64,000 nt of DNA from JARYGU01 sp033795365 (GCA_033795365.1 JARYGU010000003.1:62001-126000); one strand, 5' to 3'; positions 49,126 to 58,554 are shown, counted from the stretch's first letter. The notes: a model not told the origin generated them from the letters alone. A program made the numbers and translations.

Positions 49126-50568
49126 ATGCCGACAGCCGTAACGACGCTCTCTCCCGACCTCATCGCCCGCTTCGCCGCGATCACCGGCCAAGCCAATGCG
49201 CTCACCGACGCCGGTGCCGTGGCGCCCTTCCTCGCCGAAACGCGCGGGATCTACCATCCGACCTCGCCGCTCGTGCTGCGGCCCGGATCGGCGGCTGAGG
49301 TTTCCGCGATCCTGAAGCTCGCGACGGAGACGCGCACGGCGGTCGTCCCGCAGGGGGGCAATACCGGGCATGTGGGCGGCGGCGTCCCGCGCGAGGGGAC
49401 GGCCGAGATCGTGCTTTCGCTGTCGCGCCTCAACCGCATCCGCGACGTCGATCCGGTCGGCAACGTCATCGTGGCGGATGCTGGCGTCGTGCTCGCGGAT
49501 ATCCAGAAGGCCGCCGAGAACGTGGACCGGCTTTTCCCGCTCTCGCTGGGGTCGGAAGGCTCCTGCCAGATCGGCGGAAATCTTTCGACCAATGCCGGCG
49601 GGACCGCGGTACTCGTCTACGGCAACACGCGCCAACTCTGCCTCGGGCTCGAGGTCGCGCTTCCGACGGGCGAGATCTGGGACGGGCTGCGCCGCCTCAA
49701 GAAGGACAATACCGGCTACGACCTGCGCGACCTCTTCATCGGTGCGGAAGGAACGCTCGGCATCATCACCGGCGCGGTGCTGAAGCTCTTCCCGCGCCCG
49801 CTCGGCCACGAGGTCGCCTTCGTCGGGCTGAAGTCGGTCGAAGACGCGCTGGCGCTGTTCGAGAAGGCGGCCGACCGCTGCGGCTCGTCGCTGACGGGCT
49901 TCGAGCTCATGCCGCGCATCGGCATCGATTTCACCACCCGGCATATTCCGGGCGCGCGCGATCCGCTGGAAACGCAGCATGCCTGGTATGTGCTGATGGA
50001 TATATCGACGTCCGATTCCGCCGAGACGGCGACCCGGATGGTCGAAAGCGTGCTCACCGAGGCGATCGAGGAGGGGCTGGCGGAAAATGCCGTCATCGCC
50101 GCCAGCGAGCAGCAGCGCAAGGCGCTCTGGCACATGCGGGAAAGCATGTCTCCGGCGCAGCGGCCGGAAGGCGGCTCGATCAAGCACGACGTCTCGGTGC
50201 CGGTATCGAGCATTCCCGCCTTCATGGCGGAGGCGGATGCCGCGGTGACGAAGGCTGTGCCCGGCGCGCGGATATGCGCCTTCGGCCATATGGGCGACGG
50301 CAACATCCACTACAACATCTCGCAGCCGGTCGGAGCCGACAAGCAGGCCTTCCTCGACCGTTGGCCGGAGATCAGCGGCATCGTCCACGGCATCGTGCTG
50401 GCATATAACGGCTCGATTTCCGCCGAGCACGGCATCGGCCAGCTGAAGCGCGACGAGCTCGCCCGGATACGCCCTGCGATCGAGATGGACCTCATGCGCC
50501 GCATCAAGCTGGCCTTCGATCCCGCCGGCATCATGAACCCCGGGAAGGTGATCGCAACGCCGCGATAG
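49126..50568 (+). CDS. FAD-binding 2-hydroxyacid dehydrogenase (D-2-hydroxyglutarate dehydrogenase-like)
   Basis: This 480-residue flavoprotein belongs to the vanillyl-alcohol-oxidase fold family with D-lactate and D-2-hydroxyglutarate dehydrogenases. The FAD-binding part shows VVPQGGNTGHVGGGVPREG and FPLSLGSEGSCQIGGNLSTN. The C-terminal substrate part shows CAFGHMGDGNIHYNISQPVG with the metal-binding His and YNGSISAEHGIGQLKRDEL. These features fit D-2-hydroxyglutarate dehydrogenase best, though the substrate is not proven. Confidence 0.92.
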   Translation: MPTAVTTLSPDLIARFAAITGQANALTDAGAVAPFLAETRGIYHPTSPLVLRPGSAAEVSAILKLATETRTAVVPQGGNTGHVGGGVPREGTAEIVLSLSRLNRIRDVDPVGNVIVADAGVVLADIQKAAENVDRLFPLSLGSEGSCQIGGNLSTNAGGTAVLVYGNTRQLCLGLEVALPTGEIWDGLRRLKKDNTGYDLRDLFIGAEGTLGIITGAVLKLFPRPLGHEVAFVGLKSVEDALALFEKAADRCGSSLTGFELMPRIGIDFTTRHIPGARDPLETQHAWYVLMDISTSDSAETATRMVESVLTEAIEEGLAENAVIAASEQQRKALWHMRESMSPAQRPEGGSIKHDVSVPVSSIPAFMAEADAAVTKAVPGARICAFGHMGDGNIHYNISQPVGADKQAFLDRWPEISGIVHGIVLAYNGSISAEHGIGQLKRDELARIRPAIEMDLMRRIKLAFDPAGIMNPGKVIATPR

Positions 50569-50592
50569 CGGGCGGTACCACCCGGTGGGGTC

Positions 50593-53151
50593 TCAGATTC
50601 CGCCGGGTCGCAACTGAGCGATGGACATCAGGAGATCGCCGCTGATGCCGGCGCTGCCGGAATTGGAGAAAATAGAGAGAACGGGGTCGAAGGGCGCATT
50701 CTCCAGATCGTAGAGCACGGCGAAGCGCACGATCATCTTCCTGACCTCTTCCGAATCCTGCAAATCCTGCAGATCCAGATAATTCTCGATCATGCTGGCC
50801 TGGGCGTCGACATCGGCGTTGGCGATCTCCGCCGGCAGGCCGAAGGTCACCCTGAACACCTCCATGAGCGCATCGTCGGCCAGGATGTCATAGGGCGACG
50901 TGACGGTGGAGGCCATACGCTGGAAATAGAGCGCGAGGCGCACGCCGGCATTCTCCGTGCCGGCGTCTTCCTCCATGATCTGGCGGATATAGGAATCGAT
51001 CGTCTGATAGATGCCGCGCTGCGTCTGGATCTGGCCGTCTTCCGGCTTGACGACCTGCCCTTCGGCATTGAAGTTGAAGGCGGTCGCGATCTTGCGGTAG
51101 GCCCGCTCGGGCTGGGTGTTCACGAAACTGTCCGGATCGTCGATGTCGGAGGTGAATATCTGCCGCATGAACTCGGCCGTCACGCCTTCCGGGTCGATGC
51201 CGTTGGCTTCGAGGACGAAATTGACGAGGCGCTGATCGGCAAGAAACTGGTCGAGCGATTCGATCTTTTCCATCTGCGACGCGTAATATTTCGACTCCTC
51301 CTCGGCCGCCTTCTTGTCGTCGTCCGTGCCGAAACGGGATTTTTCCGTCACATAGGCTTTCGACATGACGACGATCTCCGCCTGCGACTGCGCCAGAACG
51401 GGAACGTCGATATTGCCCTGCTTGTCAAAATTGAACGCCTTCGCCAACTCGACGAAACGGGGATCCCTCAGCGTATAGACATAGCTTCGCGGATCGTTGA
51501 GATCGCTCATCAGGACGTTCTTGATCGTCAGGGCGGAAACCTTCGTCGGATCGATCCCCACCGCCTTCAACGCAAAAGTGTAGACCGAGCTTTCGGAGAG
51601 GAAATCGGAAACGGAGGTGACGGCAACGATCTGGCTCCTGAAAAGGCTGATCGCCTTCTCGTCGGCAGCATCGTCCTTGTCGTTGTAGTGGACCATGTAT
51701 CCGTCATTGGTCTTCTTCGTCTGCGCCGCCGTCTGGGCCGGCTGGCCTTCCGGAAGGGTGCCGTCGGGCAGGAAGTTGAAGGCGTTCCTCAGCGCGAGAT
51801 ATTTCTCCTTGTTCGCCCCGCCGGTCCTTTCGATATAGTTGTCCGGGTCGCTGAGGTCGGCTTCCAGTATCTGCTCGATCGTCGCCTTGACGATCGTCAC
51901 GCCGTTGAGGTCGAAGGCCACCTTGACATAGCTCAGCAGGCGCGGGTCGGAGGTCAGCTCGCCGATGGTCTTGATGCTTCCGATCTTCGATTCGTAATAG
52001 CTCCTGTTGAGGAGCGCGGCCTCGGACGTGACGCGCGGGTTGGAGAAGGTGTACATCTCGTTCAGCGTCTTCTTGTTTTCCGCCGTCTGCGCCGTTGTGC
52101 CGGCGGGCAAGGTGCCGTCGGCGTTGAACTCGAATGCGGCCGCCAATTCCTGATAGGCGCTGAAGCTGGTTATTATCTTGTTCTGCGCGTTTATCTCGTC
52201 GACGAGAGCCGTCTTGCGGGCTGCCGCCTGAGTGCGCGGCACCAGCACGGCGTCGAGCTCCGCCACATTGGTCTGGTGGGTTGCCAGATCGGTCTTGTTG
52301 GTCGCAATGCTCGCGTCCATCGTGGCGAGCTGCTCGCGCTTTGCCGCGATGATTTCCGGATCGCCGTTTTCCGCCTCGAGCGTCGCTATCTCCTGCGCAA
52401 GCGTTGCCCGGTTCGCTTCCGCGCTCGCGATCGTGCTTTGCAAATTGACGATCTTCACCAGGGAGTCGTCGCGCGACTGCAGCTTCTCCAGCTCGTCCAG
52501 CGCCACCTGCCCCCTTGCCTGCGCCGCAGAGATCTGGGGACCGAAAGTCGTATTGAAATAACTGTTGGGGTCGTCGAGATCGCTGGTGAGCGCGCCGCGG
52601 ATGCGCTCATAGGAATAGGTTCTCTCGTCTATGCCGAACGAGGTGAAGACATAGTCGCGCAGCCGGTCGTTGCGCAGGAGCTGGTCGACATTGGTGACCT
52701 GGTCGATGACGATATTGTAGTAGCGCGTCTCTTCCCTGATCGCCGCACTGGTGTTGCCGGCGTCCGCCGTATAGAGCCCGATCAGCTCGTCCATCTGGCT
52801 TTCGGTCTGGGCGACGGCCGTTTCGTTGCCGGCAAAGCTGAATGCGGCGGCAAATTCCCGGTAGCGGCTTTCCGAAAGGCGGTTCGCGAAGCTGTTCGCG
52901 TCGGTCAGATCGCTTTCCAGCACCTGCCGCATGAAGGCCCTGGCATAGGTCATCTCCTCGAGACCGTAGGCCTTCATCGCATAGGAATAGAGGCGGTAAT
53001 CGTCGAGAAATTCGTCGACCGATGTTATCTTGCCGATGTTTTCCTTGTAATATGCACTGTCGCGCGCGGTGATCGCCTCCTGCGAGGTCCGTTTGATGCT
53101 GTCGAGCATGTTGCGGGCGATGAGATCATAGCTCGTATAGGTCGACAGCAT
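50593..53151 (-). CDS. Large DUF1217 protein with six repeats
   Basis: This 852-residue protein is built of about six repeats of 110-140 residues related to DUF1217. Each has a YY-x-x-x-I-x-x-I-x-S-x-D-x-FL-type opening, a VLESDLTDANSF-type middle (also LTSDLDDPNSY, LEADLSDPDNY, LMSDLNDPRSY, FTSDIDDPDSF) and an AFNF end. Around residues 225-315 lies a coiled-coil region rich in Glu, Ala and Gln. There is no signal peptide, membrane helix or catalytic motif. DUF1217 proteins are usually seen with flagellar genes in rhizobia, but no flagellar gene is nearby. The start is the ATG at 53151 (MLSTYTSYDLIARN). Confidence 0.85.
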   Translation of the reverse strand: MLSTYTSYDLIARNMLDSIKRTSQEAITARDSAYYKENIGKITSVDEFLDDYRLYSYAMKAYGLEEMTYARAFMRQVLESDLTDANSFANRLSESRYREFAAAFSFAGNETAVAQTESQMDELIGLYTADAGNTSAAIREETRYYNIVIDQVTNVDQLLRNDRLRDYVFTSFGIDERTYSYERIRGALTSDLDDPNSYFNTTFGPQISAAQARGQVALDELEKLQSRDDSLVKIVNLQSTIASAEANRATLAQEIATLEAENGDPEIIAAKREQLATMDASIATNKTDLATHQTNVAELDAVLVPRTQAAARKTALVDEINAQNKIITSFSAYQELAAAFEFNADGTLPAGTTAQTAENKKTLNEMYTFSNPRVTSEAALLNRSYYESKIGSIKTIGELTSDPRLLSYVKVAFDLNGVTIVKATIEQILEADLSDPDNYIERTGGANKEKYLALRNAFNFLPDGTLPEGQPAQTAAQTKKTNDGYMVHYNDKDDAADEKAISLFRSQIVAVTSVSDFLSESSVYTFALKAVGIDPTKVSALTIKNVLMSDLNDPRSYVYTLRDPRFVELAKAFNFDKQGNIDVPVLAQSQAEIVVMSKAYVTEKSRFGTDDDKKAAEEESKYYASQMEKIESLDQFLADQRLVNFVLEANGIDPEGVTAEFMRQIFTSDIDDPDSFVNTQPERAYRKIATAFNFNAEGQVVKPEDGQIQTQRGIYQTIDSYIRQIMEEDAGTENAGVRLALYFQRMASTVTSPYDILADDALMEVFRVTFGLPAEIANADVDAQASMIENYLDLQDLQDSEEVRKMIVRFAVLYDLENAPFDPVLSIFSNSGSAGISGDLLMSIAQLRPGGI

Positions 53152-53480
53152 ATCGGCCGTTCCTTCCAGTTGTCCGCGCGCCGGCATGCGAGAAGATGCA
53201 CGCCATCAGAAAAGGCGATGCTTCGCCCCGACGTCCATTGTCGCCGGCGAGCCTTGTCCCGGCCTTTTGCGATGAACGGCGCGCCGGATGCCCGCCAGCG
53301 TTCACCGGTTGGAAACCCTGAGCGGTCTGGTTTTGCTAACCATCAGAATGCGCAAAGTTTTCTTAACCGCGATTTTTAAGCCGGACGGAAGATACCGGCG
53401 CCTAGAGTTCCCACACAGAGGACGGAAAGTCCCGATGAGCAGGCCGAGAGAGGCTCTCAAGGAAGACAAGGGCGAAAGAC
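53152..53480. other. Intergenic region between DUF1217 and DUF6101 genes
   Basis: This 329-base divergent gap should hold both promoters. A TTTTCTTAACCG-rich AT stretch around 53355-53385 stands out. No RNA gene or further reading frame is supported. Confidence 0.4.
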
Positions 53481-54047
53481 ATGTTGAACACCGTTTCCAA
53501 GCCGGCATGGGCCGGCAGCACGCTGAGACTGGACCCGAAGCGCTTTCCGCAGCAGGTGACCTATGCACTGCGCGGCCATTCGGGCGATGTGACGATCACG
53601 CTGGACGAGCGCGGCGCGGTGCTGCGCAAGATCCTGCCCGCGAGCGGCCTGCCGCTGTCGATCGCCCTTCCGGCACGCGCTTTCAAGGGTGTTGCGGCCC
53701 GCGCGCTCGACCACGGCAACGGAGACGTGACGGTGACGCTCGAACTTCACCATGACGATCCGGACCTGTGCATTCCGCTGCTGGTCGCCCACGACCTCTG
53801 CGACATCGCGGCCGACTGGCGCAGCTGGGCGGAAGCCTACAGGATTCCCATGCTGATGGTGGAGGCCGACGGCGTCGCCCGCCCGCTGGAAGATCATCTC
53901 GGCGACGTGCGCACCCGTCCTGCCAAGCCCCGCCGGCGCCATTCCTATTTCGCCGAACGCCGCCCGCGCTTTCTGGTGCGCCGCTCGACCGGCAAGCTCG
54001 GCGTCCAGATGAAGATCCAGGGAAGCGAGATCATCGCGCGCAACTGA
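53481..54047 (+). CDS. DUF6101 family protein
   Basis: This 188-residue soluble protein begins MLNTVSKPAWAGSTLRLDPK and has a compact beta-rich body (YALRGHSGDVTITLDERGAVLR, DVTVTLELHHDDPDLCIPLL). The tail is strongly basic (RPAKPRRRHSYFAERRPRFLVRRSTG). This layout corresponds to the uncharacterised DUF6101 family of Rhizobiales. The basic tail may bind nucleic acid or anionic lipid, which is a guess. It is divergent from the DUF1217 gene and followed by a dispersed repeat. Confidence 0.75.
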   Translation: MLNTVSKPAWAGSTLRLDPKRFPQQVTYALRGHSGDVTITLDERGAVLRKILPASGLPLSIALPARAFKGVAARALDHGNGDVTVTLELHHDDPDLCIPLLVAHDLCDIAADWRSWAEAYRIPMLMVEADGVARPLEDHLGDVRTRPAKPRRRHSYFAERRPRFLVRRSTGKLGVQMKIQGSEIIARN

Positions 54048-54089
54048 CCGAACAAGGTACCGATCCCGGGGGGAGACCGGCCGCTTAAA

Positions 54090-54160
54090 GCGCATCGCGA
54101 TCTTTCAGATTCGCGCTGCGCTTTAAGCCTTTCACGCATGTCGTTATCGCATTTGCGCGA
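54090..54160. repeat. Dispersed intergenic repeat, family C, copy 2
   Basis: CGCGATCTTTCAGAT, GCGCTTTAAGC and ATGTCGTTATCGCA occur in the same order as at 41987-42056. It fills the gap between the convergent DUF6101 and ubiA genes. Confidence 0.6.
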
Positions 54161-54193
54161 CCCATCGGCGGCCGGTCTTTTCTCACTCCCAGG

Positions 54194-55147
54194 TCAGGCG
54201 AGGACGAGGCCCGCCACGAGGCCGAGGAAGATGATCAGCCCGACGATATTGTTGAACCTGAACAGGCGGAGGCACTGTTCGGCGTCATCGATGTCGAGCT
54301 TGACGATCTGCCAGGCCAGAATGGCTCCGGCGACGGCAAGCGCCACATAGGCAGCCGGGCCGACGCCGGCGAGCCAATAAGAGAGCGCGATCAAGAGGAC
54401 GGTGACCCCGTAAAGGCCGATCAGCCAGCGGGCGGTGTTCTCGCCGAACAGCCGCGCGGTCGAACGCACGCCGATCAGCGCATCGTCCTCCTTGTCCTGG
54501 TGGGCGTAGATCGTATCGTATCCCACCGTCCAGGTGATCGCCGCCGCATAGAGCGCGACCGGAGCCAAGGCGAGGCTGCCGAACTCGGCCGCCCAGCCCA
54601 TCAGCGCGCCCCAGGAAAAGGCAAGGCCGAGGAAGAACTGCGGCCAGTCGGTGAAGCGCTTGGCGAATGGATAGACCGCGACCACCGCCAGCGACGCGAC
54701 GCCGAGCAGGATGGCGAAGAGATTGAACTGCAGGAGCACCAGAAGGCCGACGAGGGCCTGAAGCGCCATGAAGACCTTGGCGCGGCCGCGCGTCGCCCGG
54801 CCGGAGGGAAGCGGACGCGAGCGCGTGCGCGCCACCGCCTGGTCGATCTCGTGGTCGATCAGGTCGTTATAGGTGCAGCCGGCGCCGCGCATCGCGACGG
54901 CGCCCGCGAAGAACAGGAAGAGATGGAACACGAACCGCGACGGCTGGAACGAACCGGCGGCCTGCGCGGCATCAGCGGCAAGGGCCGCGGACCAGAAGCA
55001 CGGCCACATCAGGAGCTGCCAGCCGATCGGGCGGTCCCAGCGGGCGAGCTGCGCATAGGGCCAGACCCAGCGCGGCAGGACGCGATAGACCCAGTTGTCG
55101 GAGGGCGCATCGGAGACGCGCCCGGAATCGGAGGAATGAAGGCTCAT
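54194..55147 (-). CDS. ubiA: 4-hydroxybenzoate polyprenyltransferase
   Basis: UbiA attaches the polyprenyl tail to 4-hydroxybenzoate, the first membrane step of ubiquinone synthesis. The 317-residue protein has about nine helices and the two prenyl-diphosphate motifs NDLIDHEIDQAVARTRSRPL and YDTIYAHQDKEDDALIGVRS. The start is the ATG at 55147 (MSLHSSDSGRVSD); an in-frame codon seven residues earlier is less likely. It uses isoprenoids whose pathway starts with dxs at 37781. Confidence 0.96.
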   Translation of the reverse strand: MSLHSSDSGRVSDAPSDNWVYRVLPRWVWPYAQLARWDRPIGWQLLMWPCFWSAALAADAAQAAGSFQPSRFVFHLFLFFAGAVAMRGAGCTYNDLIDHEIDQAVARTRSRPLPSGRATRGRAKVFMALQALVGLLVLLQFNLFAILLGVASLAVVAVYPFAKRFTDWPQFFLGLAFSWGALMGWAAEFGSLALAPVALYAAAITWTVGYDTIYAHQDKEDDALIGVRSTARLFGENTARWLIGLYGVTVLLIALSYWLAGVGPAAYVALAVAGAILAWQIVKLDIDDAEQCLRLFRFNNIVGLIIFLGLVAGLVLA

Positions 55148-55222
55148 GCCTCTAGGGTCTGAACGCAAAACGGCCGCCGGTCAAGCGCCGCGGCGGCTGC
55201 CGGCGGCCCCTGCCCCGGCCGC

Positions 55223-56029
55223 TTACGGCACGGTGAAATCGAACCTGTAGGTCGCCGAAATCCCAACCAGGAACTGGTTGCGGTCTCCCCGCTCCCTGAC
55301 CAGGCTGGAATCGGCGGCAGGACCCATCAGCCGCTTGTATTCGGCAAAGGCGCCCGCCTCGATCCTGTCGGTCGCCTGCCAGTTGATCTCGGCCGCAAGG
55401 CCGGCCGAATGAATGCCGCCGCCGGGATTGTATTCGCCGAGACCGTAACGGGCCGAGCGTGCGGCGCTCACCTTGTAATAGGCATCCATATAGTCGTTGG
55501 AAGCGAAGGTGGCGCGGGGGCCGGCGGAAACGCGGATGTCCGGCGTGATATCGGTGAAGGCGTCGACCGCGAGATCGGCGACGAGGCCGCTGTGGCTGCG
55601 GATGCCATGGCGGACTTCGGCGCGGAAGCGCATCCAGTCCGTTGGGTAGATTTCCGCGAAGCCGCCGAGCTCGGCGCCCATCCTGATCGATCTCAGCCCG
55701 CGCAGGTCGTCCGAATCGCCCGAATCGCGCGGCATGACCACCTTGCCGACGGCACCCGCCCTGACATTGCCGGTGTCGTAGAGCGAGAAGGATGGGTTGT
55801 CGTTGCGCGACGTAAAGCGAACGACATTGCCGGCCTTGCCGAGCGAGACGATCGGGGAGACCCTGAACAGGTTGCTGTCCGCCCCTTCGAAGCGCGGGCC
55901 GACGAAACCGGCCGCGCCGACTTTCAGATACCAGTCGCCCGACCACCAATATCCGCCATCGGCGGCGAAGGCCGGCGCGGCCACAACGAGAAATCCTGCC
56001 GAAACGGCTGAAAGAAAATGGATACGCAA
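55223..56029 (-). CDS. MipA/OmpV family outer-membrane protein
   Basis: This 268-residue protein has a signal peptide (MRIHFLSAVSAGFLVVAAPA, cleavage after AFA) and a beta-barrel-like body ending in an aromatic C-terminal strand (ISATYRFDFTVP). Characteristic stretches are GADSNLFRVSPIVSLGKAG and RMGAELGGFAEIYPTDWMRF, with VRHGIRSHSGLVADLAVDAF. MipA binds murein hydrolases in E. coli, while OmpV is an immunogenic porin-like protein; the role here is open. The start is probably the TTG at 56029, with GGAG five bases upstream. Confidence 0.85.
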   Translation of the reverse strand: MRIHFLSAVSAGFLVVAAPAFAADGGYWWSGDWYLKVGAAGFVGPRFEGADSNLFRVSPIVSLGKAGNVVRFTSRNDNPSFSLYDTGNVRAGAVGKVVMPRDSGDSDDLRGLRSIRMGAELGGFAEIYPTDWMRFRAEVRHGIRSHSGLVADLAVDAFTDITPDIRVSAGPRATFASNDYMDAYYKVSAARSARYGLGEYNPGGGIHSAGLAAEINWQATDRIEAGAFAEYKRLMGPAADSSLVRERGDRNQFLVGISATYRFDFTVP

Positions 56030-56232
56030 ACAAAACTCCAGTCTGTTGTCGCGGCCGGACGATAACCGGCGCCGAGATTCGCCGAAAGGGCCGGACGAAA
56101 CATAGGCATGGTTTGTTACCGTTACGCTAACCATCCGGCAGCGGCTGCGGCCTTGCCGCAACATGGCGGCCGTCCGGAACGATTTTGCGCAGCCGCCGTT
56201 CTTCCACCGCGTTGGGGAACAGGAGGTGACAT

Positions 56233-56472
56233 ATGACTGTCAGCACGATGGAACTGAAGGTCCGCCAGATCTGCGACGACGAACGTCTTTCGCACAGCGA
56301 CAAGATCGTGCGGTTGGAAAAACTGCGCACGGAAGCGCGCGCGCTGCAACGCGCCGCGAGCGAGAGCGCCATGGTGGATGACGACGGCTGGTACGAGGAC
56401 GTCCACATCATCGACAGCGAACTCGAACATCTCGGCCGGGCCATCCGAGAAAAGGGGGCAGCCACGCTCTGA
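56233..56472 (+). CDS. Small conserved alpha-helical protein upstream of purD
   Basis: This 79-residue protein is mostly charged helix (VRQICDDERLSHSDKIVRLE, KLRTEARALQRAASESAMVD) and ends in a second helix (DSELEHLGRAIREKG). It has no signal peptide, membrane segment or catalytic motif. GGAGGTGAC at perfect spacing before the ATG indicates that it is translated. It precedes purD by 71 bases in the same direction. I do not recognise a function. Confidence 0.65.
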   Translation: MTVSTMELKVRQICDDERLSHSDKIVRLEKLRTEARALQRAASESAMVDDDGWYEDVHIIDSELEHLGRAIREKGAATL

Positions 56473-56543
56473 CGAGGCTCCAGCCTTGACCTTTTGCCCA
56501 AGCCCGCTTAACCCGCCATCAAACGGCAGCAGAGGGCTTGGCA

Positions 56544-57815
56544 ATGAAGGTTCTTTTGATCGGTTCGGGCGGGCGGGAGCACGCGCTCGCCTGGAAGCTC
56601 GCGCAGTCGCCCGAACTGACCACCCTTTATGCCGCTCCGGGAAATCCGGGCATCGCCAAATGCGCGACGCTGGTGCCCATCGATATCGAAGATCACGACG
56701 CCGTCGTCCATTTCTGCACGGAGAGCGGCGTGACATTCGTCGTCGTCGGTCCGGAAGCGCCGCTGGTCGCCGGGATCGCCGACCGGCTGCGGGCGGACGG
56801 CATCGCCGTTTTCGGCCCTTCCGCCGCGGCCGCACAGCTCGAGGGTTCGAAGGGGTTCACCAAGGACCTTTGCGCCCGGTACGACATCCCGACCGGCGCC
56901 TACAGGCGCTTTCGCGAGGCGGAAGCCGCCGGGGCCTATGTCCGCGCGCAAGGTGCGCCGATCGTCATCAAGGCCGACGGACTTGCCGCCGGCAAGGGCG
57001 TGACGGTCGCCATGGCGCTCGATGAGGCGCTGGCAGCCATCGACGACTGTTTCGACGGCGCTTTCGGCGCGGCCGGCGCCGAGGTGGTCGTCGAGGCCTT
57101 TCTCGACGGGGAGGAGGCGAGCTTCTTCTGCCTTTGCGACGGGAAAAACGTGCTTCCGCTCGCCTCCGCGCAGGACCACAAGCGCGTCGGAGACGGCGAC
57201 ACCGGACCGAACACCGGCGGCATGGGCGCCTACTCCCCTGCCCCCGTGATGACGCCGGATATGGTGGAACGCACGATGAAGGAGATCATCGGGCCGACGG
57301 TGCGCGGGATGGCGGCGGACGGCCACCCCTTCACCGGCGTCCTCTTCGCCGGGCTGATGATCACCGACAAGGGACCCGAGCTCATCGAATACAATGTGCG
57401 CTTCGGCGACCCGGAATGCCAGGTGCTGATGATGCGCCTCGAAAGCGACCTGCTGGCGATCCTTCACGCCGCGGCGACTGGGGCGCTCGACCGCGTCACG
57501 GCGGAATGGAGGGACGAGACGGCGCTGACAGTGGTGATGGCTTCGAAGGGCTATCCCGGCTCCTACGAGAAGAACACGCCGATCGCGGCGCTGCCTGCGG
57601 ATACGGCCTCGACGAGGGTGTTTCATGCCGGGACGGCGCTGAAGGACGGCGGGCTGGTCGCCACCGGCGGGCGGGTGCTCAACGTTACAGCCATGGCGGG
57701 AAATGCCGAAGCGGCGCAGAGGCAGGCATACGAGGCGGTCGACAAGGTGCGGTGGGAGAACGGCTTCTGCCGGCGCGACATCGGCTGGCGCGCCGTCGCG
57801 CGCGAAAAGGCCTGA
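56544..57815 (+). CDS. purD: Phosphoribosylamine-glycine ligase
   Basis: PurD ligates glycine to phosphoribosylamine using ATP, the second step of purine synthesis. The 423-residue ATP-grasp protein begins MKVLLIGSGGREHALAWKLA and has IVIKADGLAAGKGVTVA, the family signature HTGGMGAYSP-like stretch (GPNTGGMGAYSPAPVM) and LIEYNVRFGDPECQ. The ATG at 56544 is preferred over one two codons earlier, because homologues start with this MKVL stretch. It stands apart from other purine genes. Confidence 0.97.
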   Translation: MKVLLIGSGGREHALAWKLAQSPELTTLYAAPGNPGIAKCATLVPIDIEDHDAVVHFCTESGVTFVVVGPEAPLVAGIADRLRADGIAVFGPSAAAAQLEGSKGFTKDLCARYDIPTGAYRRFREAEAAGAYVRAQGAPIVIKADGLAAGKGVTVAMALDEALAAIDDCFDGAFGAAGAEVVVEAFLDGEEASFFCLCDGKNVLPLASAQDHKRVGDGDTGPNTGGMGAYSPAPVMTPDMVERTMKEIIGPTVRGMAADGHPFTGVLFAGLMITDKGPELIEYNVRFGDPECQVLMMRLESDLLAILHAAATGALDRVTAEWRDETALTVVMASKGYPGSYEKNTPIAALPADTASTRVFHAGTALKDGGLVATGGRVLNVTAMAGNAEAAQRQAYEAVDKVRWENGFCRRDIGWRAVAREKA

Positions 57816-57946
57816 TATCGGCCCGATATTCCGGCTGGCCGGCCGCGGAAAAATCGTAAGATCGCTCGAATTTTAGCATTTCTCCTGACCGGAACGTAAC
57901 GGAGAATGCGTAATCTCCCGTACAACGATACCGGGAGACAGCTTTC

Positions 57947-58447
57947 ATGCGCAATCTTTTGCCCGTTCTTGCTTTCGCGGCTTTCGCCTCGCCCGCGCTC
58001 GCGTCATCGATAGAGCCGGTCGCTTCCGGCACCGCCGGCGAAAACAGCATAGAAACGGTGCGGTGCCTCGACTGCCCGCCGCTCAAGGAAAAACCGAAAA
58101 GCGAAAGCTATTTCGTCCAGCCGATCGAGCCCGGGACGCAAAAGGTCGAGATCCGCGAGGAAAGCGGCGAGCGGAAGATGTACCGCACCGAGGCCTGGTT
58201 CGGCGGCTCGCCCGTCGTCTTCGTCAGCAAACTGCCTGACGAGCCCGTAACGGCGCCGCAGACCGAAACGGCCGGCGCGGAAGACGCCGCCGAGGACATG
58301 GAGATGGCCGGGGACGCGATCGACAGGGAGGCGACCACCAGCGCGCTGCACCGCGGTGCGGCTGCGGATGCGATGGCCGCGAATGCCGCCGCAGCGGCCG
58401 GATCACGGCAGTTTGATTCCTCGTCATTTGAATTGCGGCTAAACTGA
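57947..58447 (+). CDS. Secreted protein resembling HPE1-like domain proteins
   Basis: This 166-residue protein has a clear signal peptide (MRNLLPVLAFAAFASPALAS) and a mature region with a paired cysteine motif (VRCLDCPPLKEKPKSESYFV). PIEPGTQKVEIREESGERK and RTEAWFGGSPVVFVSKLP follow, then an acidic Ala/Glu tail. It resembles rhizobial proteins annotated as carrying a plant virulence effector HPE1-like domain; I recall the family from memory and cannot verify the match. Location is periplasmic or secreted. GGGAG precedes the ATG, and a strong terminator follows. Confidence 0.65.
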   Translation: MRNLLPVLAFAAFASPALASSIEPVASGTAGENSIETVRCLDCPPLKEKPKSESYFVQPIEPGTQKVEIREESGERKMYRTEAWFGGSPVVFVSKLPDEPVTAPQTETAGAEDAAEDMEMAGDAIDREATTSALHRGAAADAMAANAAAAAGSRQFDSSSFELRLN

Positions 58448-58514
58448 CCCCATATACGTCAAGTTCCCTGCCCCATCGGCCCCGGCCGATCGGGCATCCG
58501 CTCCTGGCGGATGC

Positions 58515-58554
58515 ATTGCGCCCCTGAAGAGAAGCGGGGGCGCAATCATTTTTT
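58515..58554 (+). terminator. Rho-independent terminator of the HPE1-like gene
   Basis: ATTGCGCCCC (58515-58524) pairs exactly with GGGGCGCAAT (58537-58546) around a 12-base loop, and six T residues follow (58549-58554). It overlaps the last codons of the convergent DUF523 gene. Confidence 0.8.

Noticed and set aside
50569..50592. GC-rich complementary bases between the FAD oxidoreductase and DUF1217 stops as a terminator
   Set aside because: The pairing is short and imperfect and there is no T-run on either strand.
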